From Chromatiales bacterium (lineage in GTDB: Bacteria; Pseudomonadota; Gammaproteobacteria; Chromatiales; Chromatiaceae): DNA of 55,228 bases. Below are positions 7,899-16,199 of this stretch, piece after piece; the first letter of the stretch is position 1; every line of letters starts with the position of its first letter. The stretch is from contig JANQRK010000101.1 of assembly GCA_028284585.1 (NCBI GenBank), positions 1 to 55,228 of the forward strand, in the 5' to 3' direction. The notes beneath the pieces were generated by a model. The model was not told the origin of the DNA, made no database searches, and saw only the letters and a program-made list of their open reading frames with translations. The position numbers and the translations under genes were made by a program.

Positions 7899-9938
7899 AT
7901 GACTGAGGGTCCGGATCGCATGGCGTCAACTGGATCGGTGGAATCCACACCCAAGGCCGAAGACAAGACCCAGAAACCGGCGCAGCACGCGCCGAGCTTA
8001 CTTTGGCCTGGCCACCTCAAACATCTGATCGCCGGCGCGCTGTTCGCGCTACTTGCCGTGTACGTTTCCAGCCTGGTGCCGACCGTGGAGATCGCCTGGG
8101 TTAGCGCGATCCTACTCTTGACCATCTACTTGTTCGCGTTTGAGGTAGTCGACGTCGACATCGCCGCCGTATCCATTATGGTGCTGATCGGGCTGACATC
8201 GCTGCTTGCCCCGGTAATGGGCCTTACCCAAGGGCTAGTCGACAACAATCATCTGTTCGACGGTTTTGCCTCGAACGCTGTGATCTCGATCATCGCGGTA
8301 ATGATAATCGGCGCCGGCCTCGACAAGACCGGCATCATGTCCAGGGTTGCCGCCTTCATCCTCAAGGTAGGAGGTACAACCGAAGGACGCATCATCCCGA
8401 TCATCTCCGGTACCGTCGGGGTCATCTCCTCGTTCATGCAGAACGTCGGCGCCGCTGCGCTGTTCCTGCCTGTGGTGTCGCGGATATCGGCGCGCTCCGG
8501 CCTCCCGATGTCGCGTCTGCTCATGCCGATGGGCTTCTGCGCCATCCTGGGCGGCACCATGACCATGGTCGGCTCCAGCCCGCTGATCCTGCTCAACGAC
8601 CTCATCCTGACCTCGAACACGGCGCTGCCCGCCGACCAGCAAATGGAAACCTGGGGCCTGTTCTCGGTCACCCCAATCGGCCTGGCGATGATTGCCTCAG
8701 GTATCGCCTACTTCGTGGTCGTCGGACGCTTCGTGTTGCCGACCAGTCAAGGCACCAAGGGCAAAGACGACGCGATGGCCTATTTCCGGGACATCTATGA
8801 TCTAGATTACGAACTGTTCGAGGTCCGAGTGCCGGAAACCAGTTCACTCATTGGCAAGACGCTGGACGACATCGAGCATGAAGATCGGATCCGGGTGATC
8901 GCTTCCGCCAGCGGTCGCACCCTCAATTACGGCCCTGGTAACATCTCGCGCGATACCCGCATCAAGAGCGGCATGGTGCTCGGCATCATCGCGTCGCCAG
9001 TCCCCCTACTCGACTTTGTCGCCAAGTACCAGTTGGAACGACATAGCACCATTCGATCGCTGTCGGAGATCCTTTCGCCGACCCGATCCGGTGTCGCCGA
9101 GGTTGTTATCCCGCCGGGTTCCAACCTGGTTGGCAAGAGCGCGCGTGATATCTGGCTGCGCAAGAGCTATGGCATCGCAACCGTCGCCTTGCACCGCGAA
9201 GGCCAGACCATGCGCGAAGGCGACAACATCCGTGACCTGCCCTTTCAGGGCGGTGACACCCTGATCGTGCATACCCAATGGGATGCCCTCGCCCGGCTGC
9301 AGAAGGACCGCAACTTCGTCGTGGTCACGACCGAGTTTCCGCACGAGGAGCTGCGTCCCAAGAAGGTCGGCCACGCGGCATTCTTTTTCGCAATCGCGCT
9401 AAGCCTGGTGTTGTTTACCGACTTGCGCCTATCGGTCGCATTGTTGACCGGTGCGATAGGCATGGTGCTATCGGGCGTATTGAAGATCGAAGAGGCCTAC
9501 CAGGCAGTAAGCTGGAAGTCGGTGTTCCTGCTCGCCTCACTGATTCCGCTCGGCCTTGCGGTCGAGACCTCGGGCACGGCCAAGTGGATCGCCGAACAAA
9601 CACTCGATATGGCCGGGGGTATGCCGATTTGGGTCATTCAGGGGGCAATGGCCCTGCTCGCGACCTTTTTCACTCTGGTGATGTCGAACGTCGGCGCCAC
9701 CGTGCTACTGGTCCCACTGGCGGTAAATATCGCGATCGGTGCGGGTGCTGATCCGGCCGTGTTCGCGCTGACAGTTGCACTGGCCGCATCGAACTCTTTC
9801 TTGATTCCGACTCACCAGGTAAACGCGCTGATCATGGGCCCTGCCGGCTATCGCGTTGTCGACTTCCTGCGTGCTGGCGGGATCATGACAGTACTATTCC
9901 TGATCGTGCTGATGGTCATGCTCAATCTGATTTTCTGA
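7899..9938 (+). CDS. SLC13/DASS-family anion permease with two RCK_C (TrkA-C) domains
   Basis: A 679-residue inner-membrane transporter. An N-terminal block of helices (about residues 40-280) and a C-terminal block (about 495-679) surround two soluble TrkA-C/RCK_C domains. The first lies near 305-390 (ETSSLIGKTLDDIE) and the second near 410-485 (GSNLVGKSARDIW, then GDTLIVHTQW). This split layout is typical of SLC13 permeases proposed to move sulfate or other oxyanions or dicarboxylates; the substrate is not decided by sequence. I start it at ATG 7899 because CGAGGAG (7887-7893) is 5 bases upstream; an in-frame TTG at 7860 lacks support. The divergent LysR regulator is probably its regulator. 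Confidence 0.9.
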   Translation: MTEGPDRMASTGSVESTPKAEDKTQKPAQHAPSLLWPGHLKHLIAGALFALLAVYVSSLVPTVEIAWVSAILLLTIYLFAFEVVDVDIAAVSIMVLIGLTSLLAPVMGLTQGLVDNNHLFDGFASNAVISIIAVMIIGAGLDKTGIMSRVAAFILKVGGTTEGRIIPIISGTVGVISSFMQNVGAAALFLPVVSRISARSGLPMSRLLMPMGFCAILGGTMTMVGSSPLILLNDLILTSNTALPADQQMETWGLFSVTPIGLAMIASGIAYFVVVGRFVLPTSQGTKGKDDAMAYFRDIYDLDYELFEVRVPETSSLIGKTLDDIEHEDRIRVIASASGRTLNYGPGNISRDTRIKSGMVLGIIASPVPLLDFVAKYQLERHSTIRSLSEILSPTRSGVAEVVIPPGSNLVGKSARDIWLRKSYGIATVALHREGQTMREGDNIRDLPFQGGDTLIVHTQWDALARLQKDRNFVVVTTEFPHEELRPKKVGHAAFFFAIALSLVLFTDLRLSVALLTGAIGMVLSGVLKIEEAYQAVSWKSVFLLASLIPLGLAVETSGTAKWIAEQTLDMAGGMPIWVIQGAMALLATFFTLVMSNVGATVLLVPLAVNIAIGAGADPAVFALTVALAASNSFLIPTHQVNALIMGPAGYRVVDFLRAGGIMTVLFLIVLMVMLNLIF

Positions 9939-9981
9939 GCCGTGCACCAGGCCGGCATGCGCTCAGCTTCCGACTTGCCGC

Positions 9982-10968
9982 ATGGCCTGGCTTGGCGTAG
10001 CTTCTGGGTCGATGCACAACTATCCGCCATTGCTTCTGTTGTTGCTGTTGGGCCTGATGTGCCTTAGCGGAGCGGGCTCGGCCGCGCGCTTCATGCTGCC
10101 CGAAGACGGCAACGACCTGATCGGCGAGCTGCGGCAGGTCACCGCGCTCCGCGAACTAACCTTGCTCGACATCGCCCGCAAACACGACGTGGGGCAAGAC
10201 GAGCTGCAGATCGCCAACCCTACGTTGGACCGTTGGCTGCCCGCAGACGGGGACCAGGTGCTGATACCCAGCCGCTATGTGCTGCCGGACGCGCAACGCC
10301 GCGGCCTGGTGCTGAATCTTCCGGAGATGCGTCTCTACTATTTCCCAGCGACAGGTTCTGCCGTGGTCAACACCTATCCGGCCAGCATCGGGCGAATGGA
10401 CTGGAAGACCCCACTGGGCGGGACTCGCATCGTTCGCAAACAATCCAAACCGAGTTGGGTGCCACCCAAGTCGGTGCACCAAGAAGCGGCTGCAGCCGGC
10501 GAGACGCTACCCAAGGTGGTGCCGCCGGGGCCAGACAACCCATTGGGTGACTATGCCTTGCGCCTGGGCCTGCCCGGTTACCTTATCCACGGCACCAACC
10601 GACCCTATGGTGTCGGCATGCGCGTGACCCATGGCTGCGTGCGCATGCTGCCCGAAGACATCGAGCAGCTGTTCGGCCTGGTGCGCGTCGGCACACCGGT
10701 ACAGATCCTCAATCAGCCGGTCAAGACCGGCTGGCAAGACGGCACCCTTTACATAGAGGTGCACCCCCCCTTGAAAGAGGACCCGACATCCACTGGTGAC
10801 CTACTGCGCTTTACACTAGAGCGCATCTACGCGGAACTCGCGGAGCGGCCCGCCGTGCTGAACGGCCAAGCGGTGCGCAAGGCTGTTCAGGAGATGCGTG
10901 GCGTGCCGGTAGCCGTCTCCAAGGCGGGGCTCGTTGGACGCCCGATCGGCAATCCAACGTTTCGCTAG
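9982..10968 (+). CDS. L,D-transpeptidase, ErfK/YbiS type, with LysM-like N-terminus
   Basis: A periplasmic YkuD-fold enzyme of 328 residues (ErfK/YbiS/YcfS subfamily). It has a leucine-rich signal peptide (LLLLLLLGLMCLSG), a LysM-like segment (TLLDIARKHDVGQDELQIANP, about residues 50-75), and a YkuD catalytic domain to about residue 245. The catalytic motif is HGTNRPYGVGMRVTHGCVRM, with the histidine near 203 and the cysteine near 219. In E. coli this subfamily attaches Braun lipoprotein to peptidoglycan. The Lpp/OprI-like gene sits tail-to-tail just 4 bp away, which supports that role here. ATG 10012 is an alternative start that puts the signal peptide right at the N-terminus; neither start has a good ribosome site. 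Confidence 0.9.
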   Translation: MAWLGVASGSMHNYPPLLLLLLLGLMCLSGAGSAARFMLPEDGNDLIGELRQVTALRELTLLDIARKHDVGQDELQIANPTLDRWLPADGDQVLIPSRYVLPDAQRRGLVLNLPEMRLYYFPATGSAVVNTYPASIGRMDWKTPLGGTRIVRKQSKPSWVPPKSVHQEAAAAGETLPKVVPPGPDNPLGDYALRLGLPGYLIHGTNRPYGVGMRVTHGCVRMLPEDIEQLFGLVRVGTPVQILNQPVKTGWQDGTLYIEVHPPLKEDPTSTGDLLRFTLERIYAELAERPAVLNGQAVRKAVQEMRGVPVAVSKAGLVGRPIGNPTFR

Positions 10969-10972
10969 CCCT

Positions 10973-11224
10973 CTACTTATACATCGCCTTCTTGAACATC
11001 CGATCGATCTTGGCCTCGGTCTCTTCGGACTGAGCCTTGGCACTCGAAGCAGCCGCCATGGCCGCATCTGCGCTCGATTGCGCGGCGGCGGCATCGGCCG
11101 CTGCCTTTTCGGCGATGGCTCGCACTTCGTCTACCTCGGCTCGCAACTCCTTGTCGGTGGCACAGCCGACCAGCAGCCCACCAACCGCGACGACGGCCAG
11201 GGTTTTTAGCAAGGTTGTTTTCAT
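10973..11224 (-). CDS. Alanine-zipper outer-membrane lipoprotein (Lpp/OprI-like)
   Basis: An 83-residue lipoprotein. It has a signal peptide MKTTLLKTLAVVAVGG, a lipobox LVGC with the lipid-modified cysteine at residue 21, then an alanine-rich heptad coiled coil (AEKAAADAAAAQSSADAAMA) and a basic end RMFKKAMYK. This is the Pseudomonas OprI/Braun-type pattern, where a C-terminal lysine can be cross-linked to peptidoglycan. The start at 11224 is set by AGGAGAG on the minus strand; the open frame runs further upstream, but the signal peptide begins here. It is flanked on both sides by L,D-transpeptidase genes, the enzyme class that makes this cross-link. Confidence 0.9.
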   Translation of the reverse strand: MKTTLLKTLAVVAVGGLLVGCATDKELRAEVDEVRAIAEKAAADAAAAQSSADAAMAAASSAKAQSEETEAKIDRMFKKAMYK

Positions 11225-11300
11225 CGATCTCTCCTCTCGTTGGTGTTGCCTGACCACCGGGTCACCACAGGGTATCGCCGGAATCAGATGAAGCCATACT

Positions 11301-11391
11301 CTAGGAAGCCCTGAGTCAGTCCATCCTGGACTCCTCAGAGCATGCTCATCCCTGTGCCGCAGGAACCTCTGACTTTTCAGAGGTTCCCTAG
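11301..11391. repeat. Small palindromic repeat, MITE-like remnant
   Basis: About 91 bp begins with ctaggaagccctga and ends with tcagaggttccctag (reverse complement ctagggaacctctga), an imperfect inverted terminal pair. Inside are ctgag, agtcc, ggact and ctcag arms around 11311-11337, and an 11-bp perfect hairpin at 11362-11387. It lies between lpp and the second transpeptidase gene and even supplies the stop codon of the latter (cta at 11388-11390). Its resemblance to short non-autonomous elements is inferred. Confidence 0.5.
11362..11387 (-). terminator. Hairpin just past the transpeptidase stop codon
   Basis: GGAACCTCTGA and TCAGAGGTTCC are perfect complements separated by a 4-base loop. 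It begins immediately after the stop codon of the minus-strand transpeptidase gene. There is no T-tract, so it may be an mRNA-stabilising or attenuating hairpin, or just the end of the repeat, rather than a standard terminator. Confidence 0.4.
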
Positions 11392-11948
11392 CGGATTTCC
11401 ACCAGCATCCCGGGCCGCGTCCAGGGTAGCAGGGTATCGACCTGCTCATTGGTCAGTGCCACACAGCCCCTGGTCCAGTTCAGGCTGGCGTGCATTTCGG
11501 CATCCGCACTGCCGAGCCCATGAATACCTATCCGCCCACCTAGCGCGGTGCCTTGCGGTGGCAGCTTACCTTGCCGATGCGCGGACCGGATCGCTCGCAA
11601 TTCGGCAGGCCCGATCTCGCCGTCGCGCAGCGCCTGCTCGGCGCGGCCGATATCCGGATAGTTGAGGCTGATGAAACGATAGAACGCACTCTCCCGATTG
11701 ATGCGGTCGATACGAAAGCGACCGAGCGGTGTGGTGTTGTCGCCACGCAACTTCTTCGCGCTGGTGCCAAAACGACCGACCGCGATATTGTCCAACGTCA
11801 GCTGCGGCCGATCGCCGCGCATCAGAGTCAGCGTCTGTGCCGTGCTATCGATCAGCAACCAATGTCCCGACACATCCGTTTCGGCACCGGACGGTACCGA
11901 GATGCCCAACAGCCAGGCACACAGCAAAAACGTCACGGTACGCGCCAT
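11388..11948 (-). CDS. L,D-transpeptidase family protein (YkuD domain), short form
   Basis: An exported YkuD-domain protein, 186 residues from ATG 11948. It has a signal peptide (MARTVTFLLCAWLLG, cleavage near SGA) and then the catalytic domain with IGIHGLGSADAEMH and the cysteine motif LNWTRGCVALTNEQ near the C-terminus. The histidine and cysteine of the family are present. Unlike the other transpeptidase here it lacks a LysM-like segment, and resembles the short YkuD proteins described as 'murein L,D-transpeptidase YafK-like'. An upstream ATG at 12026 has a better ribosome site (GAGG) but adds 26 residues before the signal peptide; I prefer 11948. It lies downstream of csrA and upstream of lpp on the same strand. 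Confidence 0.85.
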   Translation of the reverse strand: MARTVTFLLCAWLLGISVPSGAETDVSGHWLLIDSTAQTLTLMRGDRPQLTLDNIAVGRFGTSAKKLRGDNTTPLGRFRIDRINRESAFYRFISLNYPDIGRAEQALRDGEIGPAELRAIRSAHRQGKLPPQGTALGGRIGIHGLGSADAEMHASLNWTRGCVALTNEQVDTLLPWTRPGMLVEIR

Positions 11949-12095
11949 CTGGCTGGTGGGCCGTTGGCCGATTCCATCTACGCCAGCGGCAACAGGGGCC
12001 ACATTGGCTAAACCCAAACCCTTCATCCGACCTCGTTGACAGCACGTCCCTGCCCGATCCTGCCGCCCGCCGGACGAACCGGTTACACCGGCCGC

Positions 12096-12293
12096 TTACT
12101 CTCGACGTTGGGAACCACGGGCTATAGGCACCCCATCTGCATGGTTACCAGCGATCTCCTCGCGCAACACCCGCACCTCAGGCGGCGCATCGATCGCTAT
12201 CCGGACCTGCCGGCTCCGGGTGCCGACAATCGTAACCCGTATATCGTCGCCGATGAGGACTGATTGTCCCTCGCCACGTGTCAGAACCAGCAT
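12096..12293 (-). CDS. csrA: Carbon storage regulator CsrA
   Basis: A 65-residue RNA-binding global regulator. It begins MLVLTRGEGQSVLIGDD and contains QVRIAIDAPPEVRVLREEI. The two arginines used for RNA contact in E. coli CsrA (R6 and R44) are present; histidine 43 is leucine here. The start at 12293 is fixed by a strong AAAGGAGG 6 bases upstream. CsrA dimers bind A(N)GGA sites, usually over ribosome sites, and in E. coli repress glgCAP. Here the gene is divergent from a glycogen/pentose-phosphate operon that starts 300 bp away. The C-terminal tail differs from E. coli, which is common. Some genomes carry more than one csrA paralogue, so this need not be the main one. Confidence 0.95.
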   Translation of the reverse strand: MLVLTRGEGQSVLIGDDIRVTIVGTRSRQVRIAIDAPPEVRVLREEIAGNHADGVPIARGSQRRE

Positions 12294-12593
12294 GATAGGC
12301 CTCCTTTCGTGCCGCATGGGCTGTCAGTCCTTAGGTTACGGGCTCCGTGGAGTTAATACGTTGACTTGGCCCACAAAGTGCGCGATGCCCGGATGCAGGC
12401 GCCGACCGCCTCGCTTCGGGATCACAATGACACCATCTTCATCCACAAAGTCACTTATCATGTGCGGAAGTTGTGCGCCTTCGCGCGGGCCACCCACAGG
12501 CGATGCCCAAACGACGCAGGACCCATCGCGCACGAGTCTTGCAGCACTTCAGTGGCCTATTGAGGCTGCCGGTAATCAGCTATGGAAACCTAA
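12294..12593. promoter_or_regulatory. Divergent control region between csrA and gnd
   Basis: A 300-bp region that must hold the promoters of both csrA and the ten-gene operon. Weak promoter-like hexamers are visible (TTGACT near 12361 on the plus strand; TATTAA on the minus strand about 60 bp before csrA), but none is a good pair. The sequence ATGGA lies just upstream of the gnd start (within ctatggaaacctaaatg), so a CsrA-type A(N)GGA site overlaps its ribosome-binding region. A short minus-strand frame (12336-12533) has no recognisable family. Confidence 0.4.
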
Positions 12594-14036
12594 ATGATGC
12601 CATCCGAGATTGCCGTCTATGGCCTGGGTGTAATGGGCCGCAACATTGCACTGAACATGGCCGACCATGGCCTCCGGGTTGCCGTTTACAACCGCACCAG
12701 CAGCATCACCGAGGACTTCGTCGGCGAGCTGCCAACGGATAGCAGGATAACCGCCCACTATTCGCTGGAGGATCTTGCCGCCGGCCTGAGTAGTCCTCGG
12801 ATCATCTTCTTGATGACCAAGGCAGGCGGCGTCGTCGACCGGGTGGTCGAGGGCCTGCTGCCCCATCTCGACAGCGGTGACATCGTGATCGACGCTGGCA
12901 ACTCGCATTTTCGCGACAGCCAACGACGCTGGGAAGATTGGCGACAACGTGGCATCCGCTTCCTCGGCGTCGGGGTATCGGGCGGTGAGGAGGGCGCCCG
13001 CCATGGCCCATCGATCATGCCCGGCGGCGACCCCGAGGCCTGGCCCGTGGTGCGCGATATCCTGCAGCGCATCGCCGCACGCACCGAGGATGGCGCGAGC
13101 TGCTGCCAGTGGGTCGGCCAGGGCGCCGCCGGCCACTACGTCAAAATGATCCACAACGGAATCGAGTACGGTGACATGCAGTTGATCACCGAAGCCTGGC
13201 AACTGATGCGCGACGGGTTGGGGATGCCGGCAGCCGAGATCGCTGCCACCTTCGCGCACTGGAATCAGGGTGTCCTTGCGTCCTATCTGATCGAGATCAC
13301 CGCCGAAATTCTCACCGTTACCGAGCACGACGGTAGCCTACGCGTCAACCACATCCTCGACACAGCGGGCCAGAAGGGCACTGGCCGCTGGACCGCGATC
13401 GACGCCCTCGAACTCGGTGTGCCGCTAACCTTGATCGGCGAGGCCGTCTTCGCGCGCGCCCTGTCGTCGATGAAGGCCGAACGGGTCGCAGCTGCCGCAC
13501 AGCTTGGGAGTGCCAAGGTTACCCCAGCAAGCAAGCGCGTGATCGAGTTAGATGCGATCCGGGATGCCTTGTACGCCGCCAAGATCATTTCCTATGCACA
13601 GGGTTTCTTGCAGCTGCGAGAAGCCGCCGCCGAGTACGACTGGCAACTGGCCTATGGCGAGATCGCGACCCTTTGGCGCGCCGGCTGCATCATTCGCAGC
13701 CGCTTCCTAAACGACATTCGAGACGCCTTCGAGCGCGATCCCGGGCTGCCAAGCCTGTTGTTCGACGATTTCTTCGCAAGCGCGCTGCGCAGCGCTGAGC
13801 CGGGGTGGCGAAGCGCTGTAACCCTGGGGGTCCAGAGCGGAATTCCACTGCCCGCCATGGGCGCGGCACTGAGTTTCTTCGACGGCTACCGTAGCGCCGT
13901 GCTACCGGCTGGACTGTTACAGGCCCAGCGCGACTACTTTGGCGCCCATACCTATCAGCGCACCGACCGCGATCCCGAGCAACGCTGGCACACTCGCTGG
14001 ACCGGCGACCTGAGTGAGGAGGCCATCGATGACTGA
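12594..14036 (+). CDS. gnd: 6-Phosphogluconate dehydrogenase, decarboxylating
   Basis: Oxidises 6-phosphogluconate to ribulose 5-phosphate with CO2 release, making NADPH. The 480 residues match the long (E. coli-type) form. The N-terminal nucleotide-binding loop GLGVMGRNIALNMADHG (residues 10-26) is followed by the substrate domain with GVSGGEEGARHGPSIMPGG (about 129-147) and the catalytic lysine region HYVKMIHNGIEYGDMQL. The C-terminal helical tail ends with the conserved FGAHTYQRTD. First gene of the ten-gene cluster; it overlaps zwf by 8 bp. A second ATG lies 3 bases downstream of the start. Confidence 0.96.
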   Translation: MMPSEIAVYGLGVMGRNIALNMADHGLRVAVYNRTSSITEDFVGELPTDSRITAHYSLEDLAAGLSSPRIIFLMTKAGGVVDRVVEGLLPHLDSGDIVIDAGNSHFRDSQRRWEDWRQRGIRFLGVGVSGGEEGARHGPSIMPGGDPEAWPVVRDILQRIAARTEDGASCCQWVGQGAAGHYVKMIHNGIEYGDMQLITEAWQLMRDGLGMPAAEIAATFAHWNQGVLASYLIEITAEILTVTEHDGSLRVNHILDTAGQKGTGRWTAIDALELGVPLTLIGEAVFARALSSMKAERVAAAAQLGSAKVTPASKRVIELDAIRDALYAAKIISYAQGFLQLREAAAEYDWQLAYGEIATLWRAGCIIRSRFLNDIRDAFERDPGLPSLLFDDFFASALRSAEPGWRSAVTLGVQSGIPLPAMGAALSFFDGYRSAVLPAGLLQAQRDYFGAHTYQRTDRDPEQRWHTRWTGDLSEEAIDD

Positions 14037-15507
14037 GTCCTGCACATTGATCATCTTCGGCGCAACCGGCAATCTGGCCCAACGCAAGCTGTTACCGGCT
14101 CTATACCATTTAGAGAGGGCAGACCTACTGCCGCCCGAGATGCGCATCGTCTGCTCCGGGCGCAAGGCCCATAGTCAGTCTGACTGGCTGGCCTATGTCC
14201 AACAGGTCCTTGAACAACACGCCAGAGAACCCTTGTCGGGAGATGATACCGACCGGTTCGCTGCGCGTATGGTCTACCATCAGGGGGATCTTGCCGATCC
14301 TGCGACCTTCGCCGGAATGGCCACTCTGCTGAATGACTCGAACTACCCGGCCAACCGGGTCTTCTATGTCTCGTTACCGCCCGCTGTCTATGGTGATGTC
14401 GTAGAAGCACTCGATCGGCAGGGCATGCTTGAGGAGAGCGACGCCTGGCGCCGGGTCGTAATCGAGAAGCCGTTCGGCTGCGATCGGGAGAGCGCACAGA
14501 ATCTGCAACGCAAGCTCGGTCGGCACCTGCGCGAAGATCAGACATACCGTATCGACCACTACATGGGCAAGGCGATGGTGCAAAACGTGCTGGTTTCACG
14601 TTTCGCCAACCTGATGTTCGAGCCCCTATGGAACCGCAACTACATCGATCAGGTGCAAATCACCCGCACCGAGCAGCTCGGCGTCGGCAGCCGCGCGGGT
14701 TTTTACGAAGGCACAGGCGCGCTGCGCGACATGCTGCAGAGCCACCTAATGCAGCTGATGGCGTTAGTCGCTATGGAACCCCCGGTCTCGATGGATGCCG
14801 ATGAGTTGCGCGACGAGAAGGTGAAGGTGCTCAAAACGGTCCGTCCAATCCACCACGATGCCGTGCATGCACAGGCCTACCGGGCCCAATACGGCGCTGG
14901 CCGCGTCGACGGCGAGGCAGTTCCAGCTTACTTGGAGGAACCTGGGGTCGATCCACACAGCGTGACCGAGACCTACGCAGCATTGCGCCTGTACGTCGAC
15001 AACTGGCGCTGGCGCGGGGTACCATTCTATTTGCGCACCGGCAAGCGTATGGCCGAGGCGCGCACCATGGTCGCTATCTCGTTCAAGCAGCCGCCTAAAC
15101 ACTTTTTCCGCACCGCACACATCGAGCGCCCGCCGCCCAACTGGCTGATCATGAGTATCGCCCCCGAGGAGTCGCTGCGCCTAGAGATCTCGGTCAAAGA
15201 ACCGGGGCTGGCGATGAAGACCCGACAGATCGGCTTGGACGCGCCCTTCCGCTGCGAACACCACGCACAAACCGATGCCTATGAGGGTCTGCTGATGGAC
15301 TTGATCGAGGGCGATCGGTCACTGTTCTTACGTTACGACGAAGTCGAATGGGCCTGGCGCATCGTCGATCCGGTGCTTGGCGTATGGGCCACCGAGCGCG
15401 ACTTCATTCCCACCCACCCCGCCGGGCAGTGGGAACCCGAGGAAAGCTACCGGATATTCGACAAGGCTCACCACCGTTGGCGCCACCGCCTGGATCCCGA
15501 GCCATGA
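14029..15507 (+). CDS. zwf: Glucose-6-phosphate dehydrogenase
   Basis: Makes 6-phosphogluconolactone and NADPH (or NADH) from glucose 6-phosphate. It is 492 residues from ATG 14029, chosen because GAGGAGG lies 6 bases upstream; the open frame begins 15 bases earlier. The N-terminal coenzyme loop is IIFGATGNLAQRKL. The active-site signature reads RIDHYMGKAMVQN: the catalytic histidine and binding lysine are kept, but the residue after the lysine is alanine where most homologues have glutamate or glutamine. GALRDMLQSHLMQL and YLRTGKRM are standard. Overlaps gnd by 8 bp and pgl by 4 bp, suggesting coupled translation. Confidence 0.96.
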   Translation: MTESCTLIIFGATGNLAQRKLLPALYHLERADLLPPEMRIVCSGRKAHSQSDWLAYVQQVLEQHAREPLSGDDTDRFAARMVYHQGDLADPATFAGMATLLNDSNYPANRVFYVSLPPAVYGDVVEALDRQGMLEESDAWRRVVIEKPFGCDRESAQNLQRKLGRHLREDQTYRIDHYMGKAMVQNVLVSRFANLMFEPLWNRNYIDQVQITRTEQLGVGSRAGFYEGTGALRDMLQSHLMQLMALVAMEPPVSMDADELRDEKVKVLKTVRPIHHDAVHAQAYRAQYGAGRVDGEAVPAYLEEPGVDPHSVTETYAALRLYVDNWRWRGVPFYLRTGKRMAEARTMVAISFKQPPKHFFRTAHIERPPPNWLIMSIAPEESLRLEISVKEPGLAMKTRQIGLDAPFRCEHHAQTDAYEGLLMDLIEGDRSLFLRYDEVEWAWRIVDPVLGVWATERDFIPTHPAGQWEPEESYRIFDKAHHRWRHRLDPEP

Positions 15508-16199
15508 CACTGTGGCAAACCGAGGCCGACGACGCAGCACTCGCCGATGCGGCTTGCCGCCTGATCGGCAGCGCCGCGGCGAGCGCAATCGCTGCACGTA
15601 ACCGCTTCCGCTTGGTACTGGCCGGCGGCAGCACCCCGCTCGACATCTATCGTCGCTTGGCCGTTAGCGATCAGGCCTGGAAGAACTGGACGCTGTATTA
15701 CGGGGACGAGCGCTGTCTACCGGCCGATGACCCTCAGCGTAACAGTCAAATGGTCGCTGCGACCGGCTTGGCAGACCGCGCCGGTGAGCATTTTCCAATT
15801 CCCACCGAACTCGGCGCCGAGCTGGCCGCCGCCCAGTACCAGGCGCTTATCGGCACAATATTGCCGTTCGACCTGGTCCTGCTCGGGATCGGTGAAGACG
15901 GGCACACAGCCAGTCTGTTTCCTGGGCATGCTTGGCCTGAGGAGTCGGTATTCGCAGTCCAGGATGCACCCAAACCCCCTCCTCAGCGGGTCACTCTGGG
16001 GATTGCAGCACTGCAAAACTGTCACCAAATGCTGGTCCTGATCACCGGCATGAACAAAGTCGACGCGGTGCGCCGCTGGCGCGCCGGTGCCGACTTGCCG
16101 GTAGCACACGTGGCCGGCGTCCGTCACGCCCGGGTGCTGATCGAGCGCGACTGCCTATCCGCCGCCGACGACCCCGGCGTCCATACTGGGCAAGGCTAG
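15504..16199 (+). CDS. pgl: 6-Phosphogluconolactonase (DevB/Pgl type)
   Basis: Hydrolyses 6-phosphogluconolactone, the step between zwf and gnd products. It is 231 residues, normal for the family. Motifs are LAGGSTPLDIYRRL (about residues 36-49), GDERCLPADDPQRNSQM (about 71-87) and GIGEDGHTASLFPG (about 130-143). The start at ATG 15504 overlaps the zwf stop codon (ATGA), and the stop codon overlaps the GTG start of glk by one base. Placement between zwf and glk fits a pathway-ordered operon. Some gammaproteobacteria instead use the propeller type of lactonase; the propeller gene at 2389 is exported and probably unrelated to this step. Confidence 0.94.
   Translation: MTLWQTEADDAALADAACRLIGSAAASAIAARNRFRLVLAGGSTPLDIYRRLAVSDQAWKNWTLYYGDERCLPADDPQRNSQMVAATGLADRAGEHFPIPTELGAELAAAQYQALIGTILPFDLVLLGIGEDGHTASLFPGHAWPEESVFAVQDAPKPPPQRVTLGIAALQNCHQMLVLITGMNKVDAVRRWRAGADLPVAHVAGVRHARVLIERDCLSAADDPGVHTGQG

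Noticed and set aside
12336..12533. 65-residue minus-strand frame between csrA and gnd
   Set aside because: Looks partly protein-like (DFVDEDGVIVIPKRGG) but has no known family and lies in the control region; not enough support.
12576..13328. 250-residue minus-strand open frame
   Set aside because: Antisense of gnd with no recognisable domain; gnd is fully supported.
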